DNA from: Prosthecobacter debontii
GTDB lineage: Bacteria > Verrucomicrobiota > Verrucomicrobiia > Verrucomicrobiales > Akkermansiaceae
Assembly (NCBI GenBank): GCA_945883455.1
Contig: CAMCXJ010000004.1
Span: 1 to 30,803, forward strand
Length of the DNA stretch: 30,803 nt
Direction of reading: 5' to 3'
Part shown: positions 22,212 to 30,803 of the stretch, piece by piece
Layout: the number at the start of each line of letters is the position of its first letter
Numbering within the stretch: position 1 is the stretch's first letter
The notes under the pieces: model-generated
Databases searched by the model: none
What the model was told of the DNA's origin: nothing
The model's input: the letters and a program-made list of their open reading frames with translations, nothing else
Position numbers and translations under genes: made by a program

Positions 22212-22988
22212 TCAGCGCGGCAACATCAGATCGACGTCCGTGAGGCCGGTGATCCCTCTCAATCCACTGAGAAGTTTTCTGAGGGTAATGTATAAGAACA
22301 CCATGACAGGCACGCCGATCACCAAGAAACCCCAGCCAGTGATCTGCGCCACCTTTTCGTTGTAAACCTCGCGCGCATCTGACGCCGTGTGATTCAGATC
22401 ACCGAGGAACAACAGCGCCATCCCGAAGTTCATCAGCGTGCTCAGGAAAAACGACACGGCGAAGAGAATGGTGGCGCTTAGAAGCACCTTGCTGTAGTCC
22501 GCTTCCCTGCCCAACTCACCCACTTTTTTTTCGATCTTTGGGATGTCGAAGATCGTGTCGTTGTAAAGGAATGTCCGCAGCAACGGCGTTTTCGACCAAT
22601 GCGACGTGATGATCGCGATGCCGAGGACGAAGGGGATCGATGCCTCCTTGAGGCCGAAAAGCAGCGCCGCGTGTTCCTTTACGGTGCCGTCTTTGTTCCA
22701 GAGGAATAGCGTCAGTCCACCCGTTAGGAGCACGGAAAAGAACCCAAGGCTTGAGAAGAAATTCATCTTCCTCGTCTTCACGAAAAACCACACGCCGTAA
22801 CCGATGGGGAAAGCCAGCGCCACGAACAACGCCTTGAGCGGACCGATGTGCCAAAGCTTCGCCTCGTCCTGCATCGCAGGATCCTTGCTCAGGTAACTCA
22901 ACGCCAGCACGGGGATGAGCACGTTGATCAGGATATTCGCGAGCGGATGCTCCTGTGCCGGGCTGGGTTTTTTCTCTTCAGTCGTCAT
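22212..22988 (-). CDS. VC0807-family membrane protein
   Basis: The 258-residue protein has about six hydrophobic segments and the VC0807-like sequence NILINVLIPVLALSYLSK, then GPLKALFVALAFPIGYGVWF and the FSVLLTGGLTLFLW segment. Members are small inner-membrane proteins related to intracellular septation proteins; function is unknown. The start MTTEEKKPSPAQEHP at 22988 is preferred over one nine residues upstream. The stop abuts that of the convergent PCD gene (one base apart). Confidence 0.8.
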   Translation of the reverse strand: MTTEEKKPSPAQEHPLANILINVLIPVLALSYLSKDPAMQDEAKLWHIGPLKALFVALAFPIGYGVWFFVKTRKMNFFSSLGFFSVLLTGGLTLFLWNKDGTVKEHAALLFGLKEASIPFVLGIAIITSHWSKTPLLRTFLYNDTIFDIPKIEKKVGELGREADYSKVLLSATILFAVSFFLSTLMNFGMALLFLGDLNHTASDAREVYNEKVAQITGWGFLVIGVPVMVFLYITLRKLLSGLRGITGLTDVDLMLPR

Positions 22989-23060
22989 GGGGAAAATGTC
23001 ACCGCTATAAAACACGTATTCGCAGCGTCATGGAAGCCCAAACCCTCATTAAGGAGGTCA

Positions 23061-23125
23061 GCGTTCATCTGCGTCCATCTGCGGTTTAATTTTCCCATTC
23101 GTGAAAATTCGTGTCATTCGTGGTT
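23061..23125. repeat. Two short tandem-like motifs upstream of a lipoprotein gene
   Basis: TTCATCTGCGTCCATCTGCG (23064-23083) is two 10-base units; ATTCGTGAAAATTCGTG and TCATTCGTGGTT (23096-23125) hold three ATTCGTG units. They lie 64 bases before the ATG at 23189 and contain no visible gene. CCTCTGCGTTCCTTTGCG at 7882-7899, just before the ROK start, is of the same style. Confidence 0.45.
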
Positions 23126-23188
23126 GGATCATCCGCACGCCGTTTTCCAGATTGGCGTTCCGGCGCGATCCGATACGCTCCCCGCAAC

Positions 23189-24004
23189 ATGAAAACTTTC
23201 CGCCCCGCTATCCTCCTCGCCGCGCTGCTCACCGCCTGCGCCCCCGGCAACCCTCCCGACGCAGGAAGCGCCGCGCCCGCCACTCACCTCACCGCCGCGC
23301 AAAAAACCTCGATCGGAAGGAAAATCTGGCAAAACGAATCCGGCGGCACCGTGGAGGGACTCACCGCATGGAACGTCGGCGAGGAATTCCCCTCGCTCGG
23401 CATCGGCCATTTCATCTGGTATCCCGCCGACTTCAACGGCCCCTTCAAGGAATCGTGGCCCGATTTCATCACCTACGCGGAAAGGAACGGAGCCAACCCC
23501 CCCGGCATCGCGAAACGCGCCGACGCACCATGGAATTCGCGCGTCGAGTTCCAGCGCCAGTTCAACTCCGCGGAAATGACCGGCCTGCGGAAATGGCTCG
23601 CCTCCACTGTGGGTGTGCAGACGGATTTTATCATCGCCCGCTCCCGTGCCGCCTTGCCGAAAATGCTCGCCGCCGCGCCCACCTCCGAACGCGCGAAAGT
23701 CCACGAAAACTACCGCAAGGTTTCCGCCTCACCGCAGGGCACCTATGCTCTCATCGACTACGTGAATTTCAAGGGCGACGGCACCAGCCCCACCGAAAAA
23801 TACAAAGGTCAGGGCTGGGGGTTACTCCAAGTGCTCGGCGGTATGAACAATGTCCCGGCCGGCCCAGCCGCAGCCATCGAATTCGCAGCCTCCGCACGAC
23901 GCGCCCTCTCCCGCCGAATCGAGAACTCCCCGCCCGAGCGCGGCGAAGCCCGCTGGCGCGAGGGCTGGCACAACCGCTGCAACACCTACGCCCGCCCCCT
24001 CTGA
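23189..24004 (+). CDS. Lipoprotein with lysozyme-like motif, unknown function
   Basis: The 271-residue protein begins MKTFRPAILLAALLTAC, a lipoprotein signal with C17. The first part of the mature protein reads KIWQNESGGTVEGLTAWNVG followed by EEFPSLGIGHFIWYP; the Glu-Gly..., the SLGIGH and the spacing resemble the catalytic E-D-T region of T4-type muramidases. The family itself (GIGHFIWYP) I recognise as a recurring uncharacterised secreted one. The C-terminal half contains a GQGWGLLQVLGGMNN segment. Two upstream ATG/GTG codons from 23111 give non-protein-like residues. A cell-wall role is inferred only. Confidence 0.72.
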   Translation: MKTFRPAILLAALLTACAPGNPPDAGSAAPATHLTAAQKTSIGRKIWQNESGGTVEGLTAWNVGEEFPSLGIGHFIWYPADFNGPFKESWPDFITYAERNGANPPGIAKRADAPWNSRVEFQRQFNSAEMTGLRKWLASTVGVQTDFIIARSRAALPKMLAAAPTSERAKVHENYRKVSASPQGTYALIDYVNFKGDGTSPTEKYKGQGWGLLQVLGGMNNVPAGPAAAIEFAASARRALSRRIENSPPERGEARWREGWHNRCNTYARPL

Positions 24005-24017
24005 TATCCCGATTATT

Positions 24018-24112
24018 GTTATTGGGGTTACGAGTCCTTTCGGATTAATAATTTTATCTGCCAGCGTGTAGATATCAATCCGAAAGGACTCCCAATAACG
24101 GACCCCAATAAC
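24018..24112. repeat. Nested palindrome at the SnoaL remnant junction
   Basis: AGTCCTTTCGGATT (24033-24046) pairs perfectly with AATCCGAAAGGACT (24077-24090), and GTTATTGGGG (24018-24027) pairs with CCCCAATAAC (24103-24112). A further CCCAATAACG (24091-24100) breaks the symmetry of one arm. The element begins 14 bases after the lipoprotein stop and ends where the SnoaL-like frame opens. Confidence 0.7.
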
Positions 24113-24351
24113 GCTGCTACCGGGAAAGGCTGGTGGATATCGTCATCTTCGGCACCGCCGACGCCACCCGCGCCGCCGCTGAGTTTACCGTCTGCGGCGG
24201 ATACCTCGCCACCGATACCGGCTTACCCGAGGCAAACGGCCAGAGATACAAGCTCCCCGCGGGCATATTTTTCACGATCACTGGCGGGAAAATCAGCCGG
24301 ATCACCACTTACTACAATCTCAGTAATTGGATCGCGCAGGTGTCGGTGTGA
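24112..24351 (+). pseudogene. C-terminal remnant of a SnoaL/ketosteroid-isomerase-like (NTF2-fold) protein
   Basis: The frame reads RCYRERLVDIVIFGTADATR then AAAEFTVCGGYLATDTGLP, EANGQRYKLPAGIFFTITGG and KISRITTYYNLSNWIAQV, which is the C-terminal two-thirds of NTF2-fold proteins of the polyketide-cyclase/ketosteroid-isomerase group. The N-terminal helices, about 50 residues, are missing because the frame opens after a TAA at 24109-24111 in the palindrome. A GTG at 24133 could start a 72-residue product, but it would not fold as a complete NTF2 domain. Confidence 0.7.
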
Positions 24352-24357
24352 GACATT

Positions 24358-24502
24358 GGACTGCTACAGCCTGCTGTAGCTTTCGACCCAGCAGCCCTGC
24401 TGCCGGTGGGACGGCATTGGCATCTTGCGGCGCGATCACTTCCGATCCTCCGCCGTGGACAGCAGGCTGTCACACGGAAAGCGGCAGCAGGCTGCCGCAG
24501 TC
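24358..24502 (+). repeat. ~145-bp element with terminal inverted repeats, copy 2
   Basis: The ends are inverted repeats: GACTGCTACAGCCTGCTGTA then GCTTTCG at the left and, read in reverse complement, GACTGCGGCAGCCTGCTGCC then GCTTTCC at the right. Each end contains a palindrome CAGCCTGCTG and a similar flanking pair. It matches copy 1 (15719-15862) in the opposite orientation. The last two bases are part of the SGNH stop codon, so the element abuts or overlaps the gene end. No transposase is encoded. Confidence 0.82.
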
Positions 24503-25199
24503 AAAGGCCTGCGGCGGAAAGCGCCTTGATGATCGCATCGGTCGCGAGCTGATGGCCTCGGAGGTTCGGGTGATTCACTTGGCTGAGCAACTCAGCTTGC
24601 GGGGTGCCTTCCGCAAGTTCCGCAACCCATGCGGCAGAGACATCGGCAAGGATCACTTTTTCTGCGTCGGCGAGCTTACGGATCAGGGCGGCGCGTTGGG
24701 TGAGCGGATCGGCGGGGTTGGCCATATCGGCTTTCGCATCGCCAGTCGGGGTGATGAGGACAACGGGAACGCCCGCCTCCTTCGCGGCGCGGATCATTGA
24801 AAGCCACGCGGCTTCCACCCGATCCTCGGGGACGTCGCGGTCGTTCAGTGCGTAATCGATAAGCACGAGATCCGGGCGGTGCGGTAGGACATCGCGGGTG
24901 AACCGCTCGGCTCCGGCGCCACTGTTTTCGCCACCGATCGCGGTGACGATCACGTTGAGCATGGCATGGGGAAATTTTCCTTTCAAACCCACATGCACCA
25001 GATGCGGGTAGGACTCGAAAGGCCTGACATCCGGGGTCTTGTGATAGCCGGCCGGGACGCTGTGGCCATGGAAGACGATGTTCACCGTGCGGTTGCCCGG
25101 CCACTTTTTCAGAAGCTCACCATGTAGCGGCGCGAGGGCTTGCGCCGAAATCAGCGGCGAAAGCCCGGCGAAAATCAGAGTGAGAAGAATTTTCCCCAT
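24501..25199 (-). CDS. SGNH/GDSL-family hydrolase, secreted
   Basis: The 232-residue protein has an N-terminal signal peptide (KILLTLIFAGLSPLISAQA). SGNH blocks are visible: block I VFHGHSVPAGY (Ser in GHS), block II GGENSGAG (Gly/Asn region), block III DYALNDRD (Asn) and block V NHPNLRGHQL (His). The Asp usually three residues before that His is Gln (SQVNHPN), though related hydrolases share such a sequence. It probably removes acyl or acetyl groups from a carbohydrate. It starts 14 bases after the ilvN stop, so it may be co-transcribed with ilvBN. Confidence 0.85.
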   Translation of the reverse strand: MGKILLTLIFAGLSPLISAQALAPLHGELLKKWPGNRTVNIVFHGHSVPAGYHKTPDVRPFESYPHLVHVGLKGKFPHAMLNVIVTAIGGENSGAGAERFTRDVLPHRPDLVLIDYALNDRDVPEDRVEAAWLSMIRAAKEAGVPVVLITPTGDAKADMANPADPLTQRAALIRKLADAEKVILADVSAAWVAELAEGTPQAELLSQVNHPNLRGHQLATDAIIKALSAAGL

Positions 25200-25213
25200 G
25201 GCCTGCGTGGCGG

Positions 25214-25723
25214 TTAGGTGGGCTGTTCCCCGCGGGCCATCACCACCTTGCCGGTGCGGACGGTCTCGATGATCTCGTATTGGGAGAACATGGTCACGGC
25301 GGCGTCAATCTTCGGGCTGTCACCGGTGATCATCACAACCATGGATGTGAGCGTGAGATCGACGGTTTTGCCGCCGAAATGCTCGGTGATCTGGAGAGCT
25401 CCAGAGCGGTCGTCCGAGGAACAGAGGATCTTGATGAGAACCATTTCTTTGGTGACGGAATCTTGGCTGGTGTGCTCGAAGCAATGGATTACATCGATCA
25501 GTTTCCCGACCTGCTTGATGATCTGCTCAAGGCCGGAGGGATCGCCGGTGATCCCGATCGTCATTCGGGAAAAGGACGGATTGCGGCCTTGGGAGACGAC
25601 GAGGGAATCGATGTTGAAGGCGCGGCGCGAAAACACTTGGCAGATGCGCATGAGGACGCCCGGCTCGTTCTTGACGAGGATGGAAAGGCTGTGGCCGTTG
25701 GGGATGGGAGCGGAGTTTGGCAT
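25214..25723 (-). CDS. ilvN: Acetolactate synthase small (regulatory) subunit
   Basis: The 169-residue protein starts with an ACT domain (HSLSILVKNEPGVLMRICQV, then FSRRAFNIDSLVVSQ) that binds valine in feedback inhibition, followed by the C-terminal domain with EMVLIKILCSSDDRSGALQI. It partners IlvB in the first step of branched-chain amino acid synthesis. It follows ilvB after 37 bases. The 30-bp AT-rich repeat copy 5 lies directly against the ATG, with no room for a Shine-Dalgarno motif. Confidence 0.95.
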   Translation of the reverse strand: MPNSAPIPNGHSLSILVKNEPGVLMRICQVFSRRAFNIDSLVVSQGRNPSFSRMTIGITGDPSGLEQIIKQVGKLIDVIHCFEHTSQDSVTKEMVLIKILCSSDDRSGALQITEHFGGKTVDLTLTSMVVMITGDSPKIDAAVTMFSQYEIIETVRTGKVVMARGEQPT

Positions 25724-25753
25724 AAACTTTAAATCTTAAATTTTAAACTCTAA
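25724..25753 (-). repeat. 30-bp AT-rich repeat, copy 5 (ilvN leader)
   Basis: In gene orientation it matches the secY copy at about 29 of 30 positions and ends immediately before the ilvN ATG. It is the closest copy to the reference. Confidence 0.78.
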
Positions 25754-25760
25754 CTTGGGA

Positions 25761-27488
25761 TTACGTGGAACCGGTGGGTTTGGCCATTTTATGCTTGGGT
25801 GGCTCGGTGAGCATGTCCTCGAGGGCGGCGCCGGCGGGGATCATGGGAAAGACGTTTTCGTGTTTCACGCACTCCGCGTGAATCAGGATGGGGCCGTCGT
25901 TGTAGGCGAGGGCTTTTTTCAACATGCGGGTGACATCGGCGGGGCGCTTGATGTTCACGCTAGGTATGCCGTAGGCGGCGGCGAGCTTGCAAAAATCGGG
26001 GTTGCCCTCCAGATCCACGCCGGACTCGCGGTTTTCGAAAAACAGCTCCTGCCACTGGCGCACCATGCCGAGATACTTGTTATCAAGAACAACAATCTTG
26101 ATCGGCAGCTTGTGGATGGCTGCGGTGGAGAGTTCGAACAGGGTCATCTGGAAACCGCCGTCGCCAGAGATCGAGATCACCATCTTGTCGGGGCAGGCGA
26201 ACTGCGCGCCGATGGCCGCCGGAAAACCGAAGCCCATGGTGCCCGCACCGCCGGAGGAGAGCCAGTGGTAGGATTCGTGATTCTTATAAAATTGCGCGGC
26301 CCACATCTGGTGCTGGCCTACGTCGGTGGAAACGATGGCCTTGCCCTCGGTGAGTTCGTAGAGCTCGTCGATGACCTGCTGCATGCGCAGGCCGCCCTGT
26401 TTCTTATAGGAGAGCGGGAATTTCTTCTTGTAGCCGTCGAGCTTGGCGAGCCACTCGTTGGTCGGCAGCGGCTTGATGTGCTTGTTGAGCGCGCCCAGCG
26501 CAGCCTTTGCGTCGCCAACAATCTGCACATGAGGGCGGATCATCTTGTCCATTTCCGCATGATCGATGTCGATGTGGATGATCTTCGCGGTGGCGCAGAA
26601 GCGGTGCGGCTGGCCGATGATGCGGTCGTCGAAACGCGAGCCGACGTTGATGAGCAGGTCGCACTCGACCATCGCTTTGTTCGCATAAGCGGTGCCATGC
26701 ATTCCCAACATCCCTAGCGAGAGGGCGTGAGTTTCCGGGAAAACGCCTTTGCCGAGTAGCGTAGAGGTCACCGGACAACCAAGGGTTTCCGCGAGTTTCA
26801 TCAGCTCCTTGTCGGCGCGGGAAATCATCGCTCCCTGGCCGGCGAGAATCACGGGGCGCTGAGCCTGTGCGATCATTTCCGCCGCTGTCTCCACGGCCGC
26901 CTCGTCGATTTCGAAGGCGGACTCGGGGTTGTAGCCGGGTAGGTCAAAGGGCGGATTCAGGTCGCCGGTGAAAGGGCCTTGGGAAATGTCTTTCGGGATA
27001 TCGATCAGCACGGGGCCGGGCCGGCCGGTGGTGGCGATGTGATAAGCTTCGCGGGCAACGCGGGGCAGATCGTTGGATTTCCTGACGAGGTAATTGTGCT
27101 TCACCACCGGAATCGTGATGCCAAAGATGTCGGCCTCCTGGAAAGCGTCCTTTCCGAGCATCCATGTCACCTGCTGGCCGCAGAGCACGATCATCGGCAC
27201 GGAATCCATCATCGCGGTCATCAGGCCAGTGACGGTGTTGCCGGCACCGGGGCCGGAAGTAACAAGCACGGCGGCGGGCTTGCCGGTGGCGCGGGCGTAT
27301 CCATCCGCCATGTGGACGGCTCCCTGCTCGTGGCGGACGAGGATGAATTTCATCTTCGTCTTTACCGTTTCGAGGGCATCGAAAATGGGGATCGCCGCAC
27401 CGCCGGAGTAACCGAAGATGTATTCGATCCCGAGATCATCGAGCGTAGTGATGAGCGCCTGAGCGCCGTCGAGTTTTTGCTTGCTCAT
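25761..27488 (-). CDS. ilvB: Acetolactate synthase large (catalytic) subunit
   Basis: The 575-residue enzyme condenses two pyruvates, or pyruvate and 2-ketobutyrate, using ThDP and FAD. The catalytic Glu is E54 in VRHEQGAVHMADGYARA, and the ThDP-binding motif is GDGGFQMTLFEL...KIVVLDN. It has the usual length and ends with a short GST tail. The ATG at 27488 is followed directly by SKQKLDGAQAL. Downstream come ilvN and an SGNH hydrolase; ilvC is not in the window. The 208-base leader (27489-27696) contains a hairpin that belongs to mutM. Confidence 0.96.
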   Translation of the reverse strand: MSKQKLDGAQALITTLDDLGIEYIFGYSGGAAIPIFDALETVKTKMKFILVRHEQGAVHMADGYARATGKPAAVLVTSGPGAGNTVTGLMTAMMDSVPMIVLCGQQVTWMLGKDAFQEADIFGITIPVVKHNYLVRKSNDLPRVAREAYHIATTGRPGPVLIDIPKDISQGPFTGDLNPPFDLPGYNPESAFEIDEAAVETAAEMIAQAQRPVILAGQGAMISRADKELMKLAETLGCPVTSTLLGKGVFPETHALSLGMLGMHGTAYANKAMVECDLLINVGSRFDDRIIGQPHRFCATAKIIHIDIDHAEMDKMIRPHVQIVGDAKAALGALNKHIKPLPTNEWLAKLDGYKKKFPLSYKKQGGLRMQQVIDELYELTEGKAIVSTDVGQHQMWAAQFYKNHESYHWLSSGGAGTMGFGFPAAIGAQFACPDKMVISISGDGGFQMTLFELSTAAIHKLPIKIVVLDNKYLGMVRQWQELFFENRESGVDLEGNPDFCKLAAAYGIPSVNIKRPADVTRMLKKALAYNDGPILIHAECVKHENVFPMIPAGAALEDMLTEPPKHKMAKPTGST

Positions 27489-27669
27489 AAAAAATCGGGG
27501 TTGGAGGGCGGAACATGGGTGATTTCACGCGAATGACAACCCGAAAGATTGGCATTATCCGAGAAGTTACTCTTTTTTACGATCAATGGATAATGAAAAT
27601 ACCACTTTTCCGCACAAAACTCAAATTCAACCCCTCTGCACTGCCCGAGCTATTTCCCGATCCTCCGTA

Positions 27670-27688
27670 AAGGGGTTACAAACCCCTT
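27670..27688 (-). terminator. Hairpin after mutM
   Basis: AAGGGGTT and AACCCCTT form a perfect 8-bp stem around a three-base loop, nine bases after the mutM stop on the minus strand. Only three T follow, so it is a weak intrinsic-terminator candidate for the lepA-mutM transcript. Confidence 0.55.
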
Positions 27689-27696
27689 CTCCCTAT

Positions 27697-28518
27697 TCAC
27701 AGCCGCTGACAAACCGGGCACCAATACGTCGCCCGCTGCCCGAGCACACTGTGTGAAATGGGCGTCCCGCAGACCCGGCACGGCACCCCTTTCCTGTCAT
27801 ACACAAACAGCCGCTGTTTGAAATACCCCGGCTCGCCGTCGGATTTCAGGAAATCGCGGAGCGTAGTACCGCCCTGTTCGATGGATTCCGCGAGCACCTC
27901 CTTGATCGCGGCGACGAGACGCGCGGCTTTCGGTTTCGTGAGTTTGTTCGCAGGCAGCATCGGATGGATCCGGGCGCGGAACAGGCTTTCCGAGGCGTAG
28001 ATGTTTCCCACGCCGACCACTACCTTCGCGTCCATGATTGCCACCTTGATCGGGATCGACTTGTTCTGAAGCGCAGCACGCAAACCCTTTGCGGTGAACT
28101 CCTCCCCCAGCGGCTCCGGGCCGAGGTCTTTCAGCAACGGATGCGAATCCAGCTCCTCAATGGGACAAACCAGCGCCAGCCCGAAGCGGCGCGGATCGTG
28201 GTAGCGCAACTGCATCCCGCCCTGCACCGTGATACCGATGTGGTCGTGCTTTTTCCAATCCTCACCCGCCGGGATCACCCGCAAACTCCCCGACATCCCC
28301 AGATGGATGATCACCGCCTCGCCGCGATCCGTTTCCAGAATCAGATACTTCGACCGCCGCCTCACCGCCGTGAACTTTGCGCCCTCCAAACCCGCCAGCT
28401 CCGGCGAAACCGGCTGCCGCAGATCGTAGCGCCGGATGATCACCTCAGTGATCCGGCGCCCCAACACATGCGGGGAAATCCCCAGGCGCGTCGTCTCCAC
28501 TTCAGGCAGCTCAGGCAT
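27697..28518 (-). CDS. mutM: Formamidopyrimidine-DNA glycosylase (Fpg/MutM)
   Basis: The 273-residue enzyme removes 8-oxoguanine and formamidopyrimidines and nicks the abasic site. The catalytic Pro2-Glu3 (MPELPEVETT), the helix-two-turn-helix region GVGNIYASESLFRA and the C-terminal zinc finger with C247, C250, C267, C270 are intact. K in RRRSKYLIL is the conserved lysine of the DNA-binding site. It starts five bases after the DUF6973-like gene, so the three genes lepA, that gene and mutM look like one operon. Confidence 0.97.
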   Translation of the reverse strand: MPELPEVETTRLGISPHVLGRRITEVIIRRYDLRQPVSPELAGLEGAKFTAVRRRSKYLILETDRGEAVIIHLGMSGSLRVIPAGEDWKKHDHIGITVQGGMQLRYHDPRRFGLALVCPIEELDSHPLLKDLGPEPLGEEFTAKGLRAALQNKSIPIKVAIMDAKVVVGVGNIYASESLFRARIHPMLPANKLTKPKAARLVAAIKEVLAESIEQGGTTLRDFLKSDGEPGYFKQRLFVYDRKGVPCRVCGTPISHSVLGQRATYWCPVCQRL

Positions 28519-28523
28519 GGGGA

Positions 28524-28946
28524 TTACCAGAGCCTCCCGTCACGCCATTTCTGGACTGGCAGCCATGTGATCTGATTTAAGTCGGCAGAGTTCACCGCCC
28601 CCTTCTGAACGGACTGGAGTATGGCTGGCTCAATCTCACTGAATGATTCCACTGTGGATCCGATCCCTGCGCCAATCCTGTTATTCTGACGATCCATCTT
28701 GTTGGAATCCTTGTCGTCCCACTCAAATACACTTGTTGTCAGGTTAACCGCCCACTCCCCTAAAGTATATGACACTGTCGCGCTGGCGAGTGCGTGGCGA
28801 TAGGCATCGAGCTGCCCGTGCCTGCCACCCTGCAGATCCGATCTCAAAACGTGACTCCAAGTGAAGGCGAGGACACAAAGCGGATAAGCGCCCATGAGCG
28901 CGGCGAGAGCGCAAAATCTCTTTAGAAATTTCCGCTTCTTAATCAT
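28524..28946 (-). CDS. Membrane-anchored DUF6973-like protein
   Basis: The 140-residue protein has one N-terminal hydrophobic segment (FCALAALMGAYPLCVLAFTW) and a conserved HGQLDAYRHALASATVSYTL motif, followed by SNKMDRQNNRIGAGIGSTVE. I recognise the pattern as a DUF6973-like domain of unknown function with conserved Asp, Arg-His and Asn residues that could form a metal or nuclease-like centre. It lies seven bases after lepA and five before mutM. The final QKWRDGRLW is typical for its family. Function is unknown. Confidence 0.75.
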   Translation of the reverse strand: MIKKRKFLKRFCALAALMGAYPLCVLAFTWSHVLRSDLQGGRHGQLDAYRHALASATVSYTLGEWAVNLTTSVFEWDDKDSNKMDRQNNRIGAGIGSTVESFSEIEPAILQSVQKGAVNSADLNQITWLPVQKWRDGRLW

Positions 28947-28953
28947 CGAAAAA

Positions 28954-30753
<1,800 letters not shown>

Positions 30754-30803
30754 GGGCGCTAGTGGCACGGATGGATGGCACGAAACGCGGGGCATTGCAC
30801 CAA

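Noticed and set aside
23061..23125. CRISPR array candidate from short repeats
   Set aside because: Units are only 7-10 bases, without spacers of constant length, and no cas genes are present.
25755..26717. Plus-strand frame of 320 residues opposite ilvB
   Set aside because: It is antisense to the certain IlvB coding region and shows no domain motifs.

Overview
The window is a GC-rich bacterial chromosome segment with ordinary housekeeping genes and no phage, plasmid, CRISPR, rRNA or tRNA genes that I could find. A DUF2231/cytochrome c/leucine-rich-repeat fusion, a ROK protein with an extra N-terminal domain, several small lipoproteins and almost no Shine-Dalgarno sequences suggest Verrucomicrobiota, probably Verrucomicrobiales. 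This is inference from gene content, not a database match.

Layout. 1-5533 (+) is the distal spc ribosomal operon: rpsH (3' end), rplF, rplR, rpsE, rplO, secY, adk, map; rpmD is missing between rpsE and rplO. 5651-7782 (+) holds a WalJ/YycJ-type metallo-hydrolase and an isolated nuoB-nuoC pair without nuoA or nuoD. 7902-10946 (+) is a tight ROK - PIG-L deacetylase - nagB operon that reads as an amino-sugar route. purN and a MoxR ATPase follow (+). 12540-13739 (-) encodes a lipoprotein, a small zincin and a mini membrane protein. 13902-15710 (+) has a small protein and the cytochrome/LRR fusion. 15870-21765 (-) carries an M23 peptidase, pyrD, a possibly truncated lipoprotein, an AT-rich trypsin-like protease that looks transferred, a MYG1-family protein, an L,D-transpeptidase and a lipoprotein. 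21926-24351 mixes strands: pterin carbinolamine dehydratase, a VC0807-type membrane protein, a lipoprotein with a lysozyme-like motif and a decapitated SnoaL gene. 24501-30753 (-) has ilvB-ilvN-SGNH hydrolase and lepA-DUF6973-like-mutM.

The most unusual material is intergenic. A 30-bp AT-rich repeat occurs five times, three of them at or just before start codons (secY, map, ilvN). A roughly 145-bp element with terminal inverted repeats occurs twice, in opposite orientation, each time between convergent genes. Further long palindromes lie before nuoB, before rplO and at the break point of the SnoaL remnant. These look like small non-autonomous repeat families that have been put to use as leaders or terminators.

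No gene-free stretch exceeds about 300 bases. The longest gaps (6449-6629, 16668-16846, 23016-23188, 27489-27696, 17867-18023, 13740-13901) are described as features or findings where they hold anything visible.
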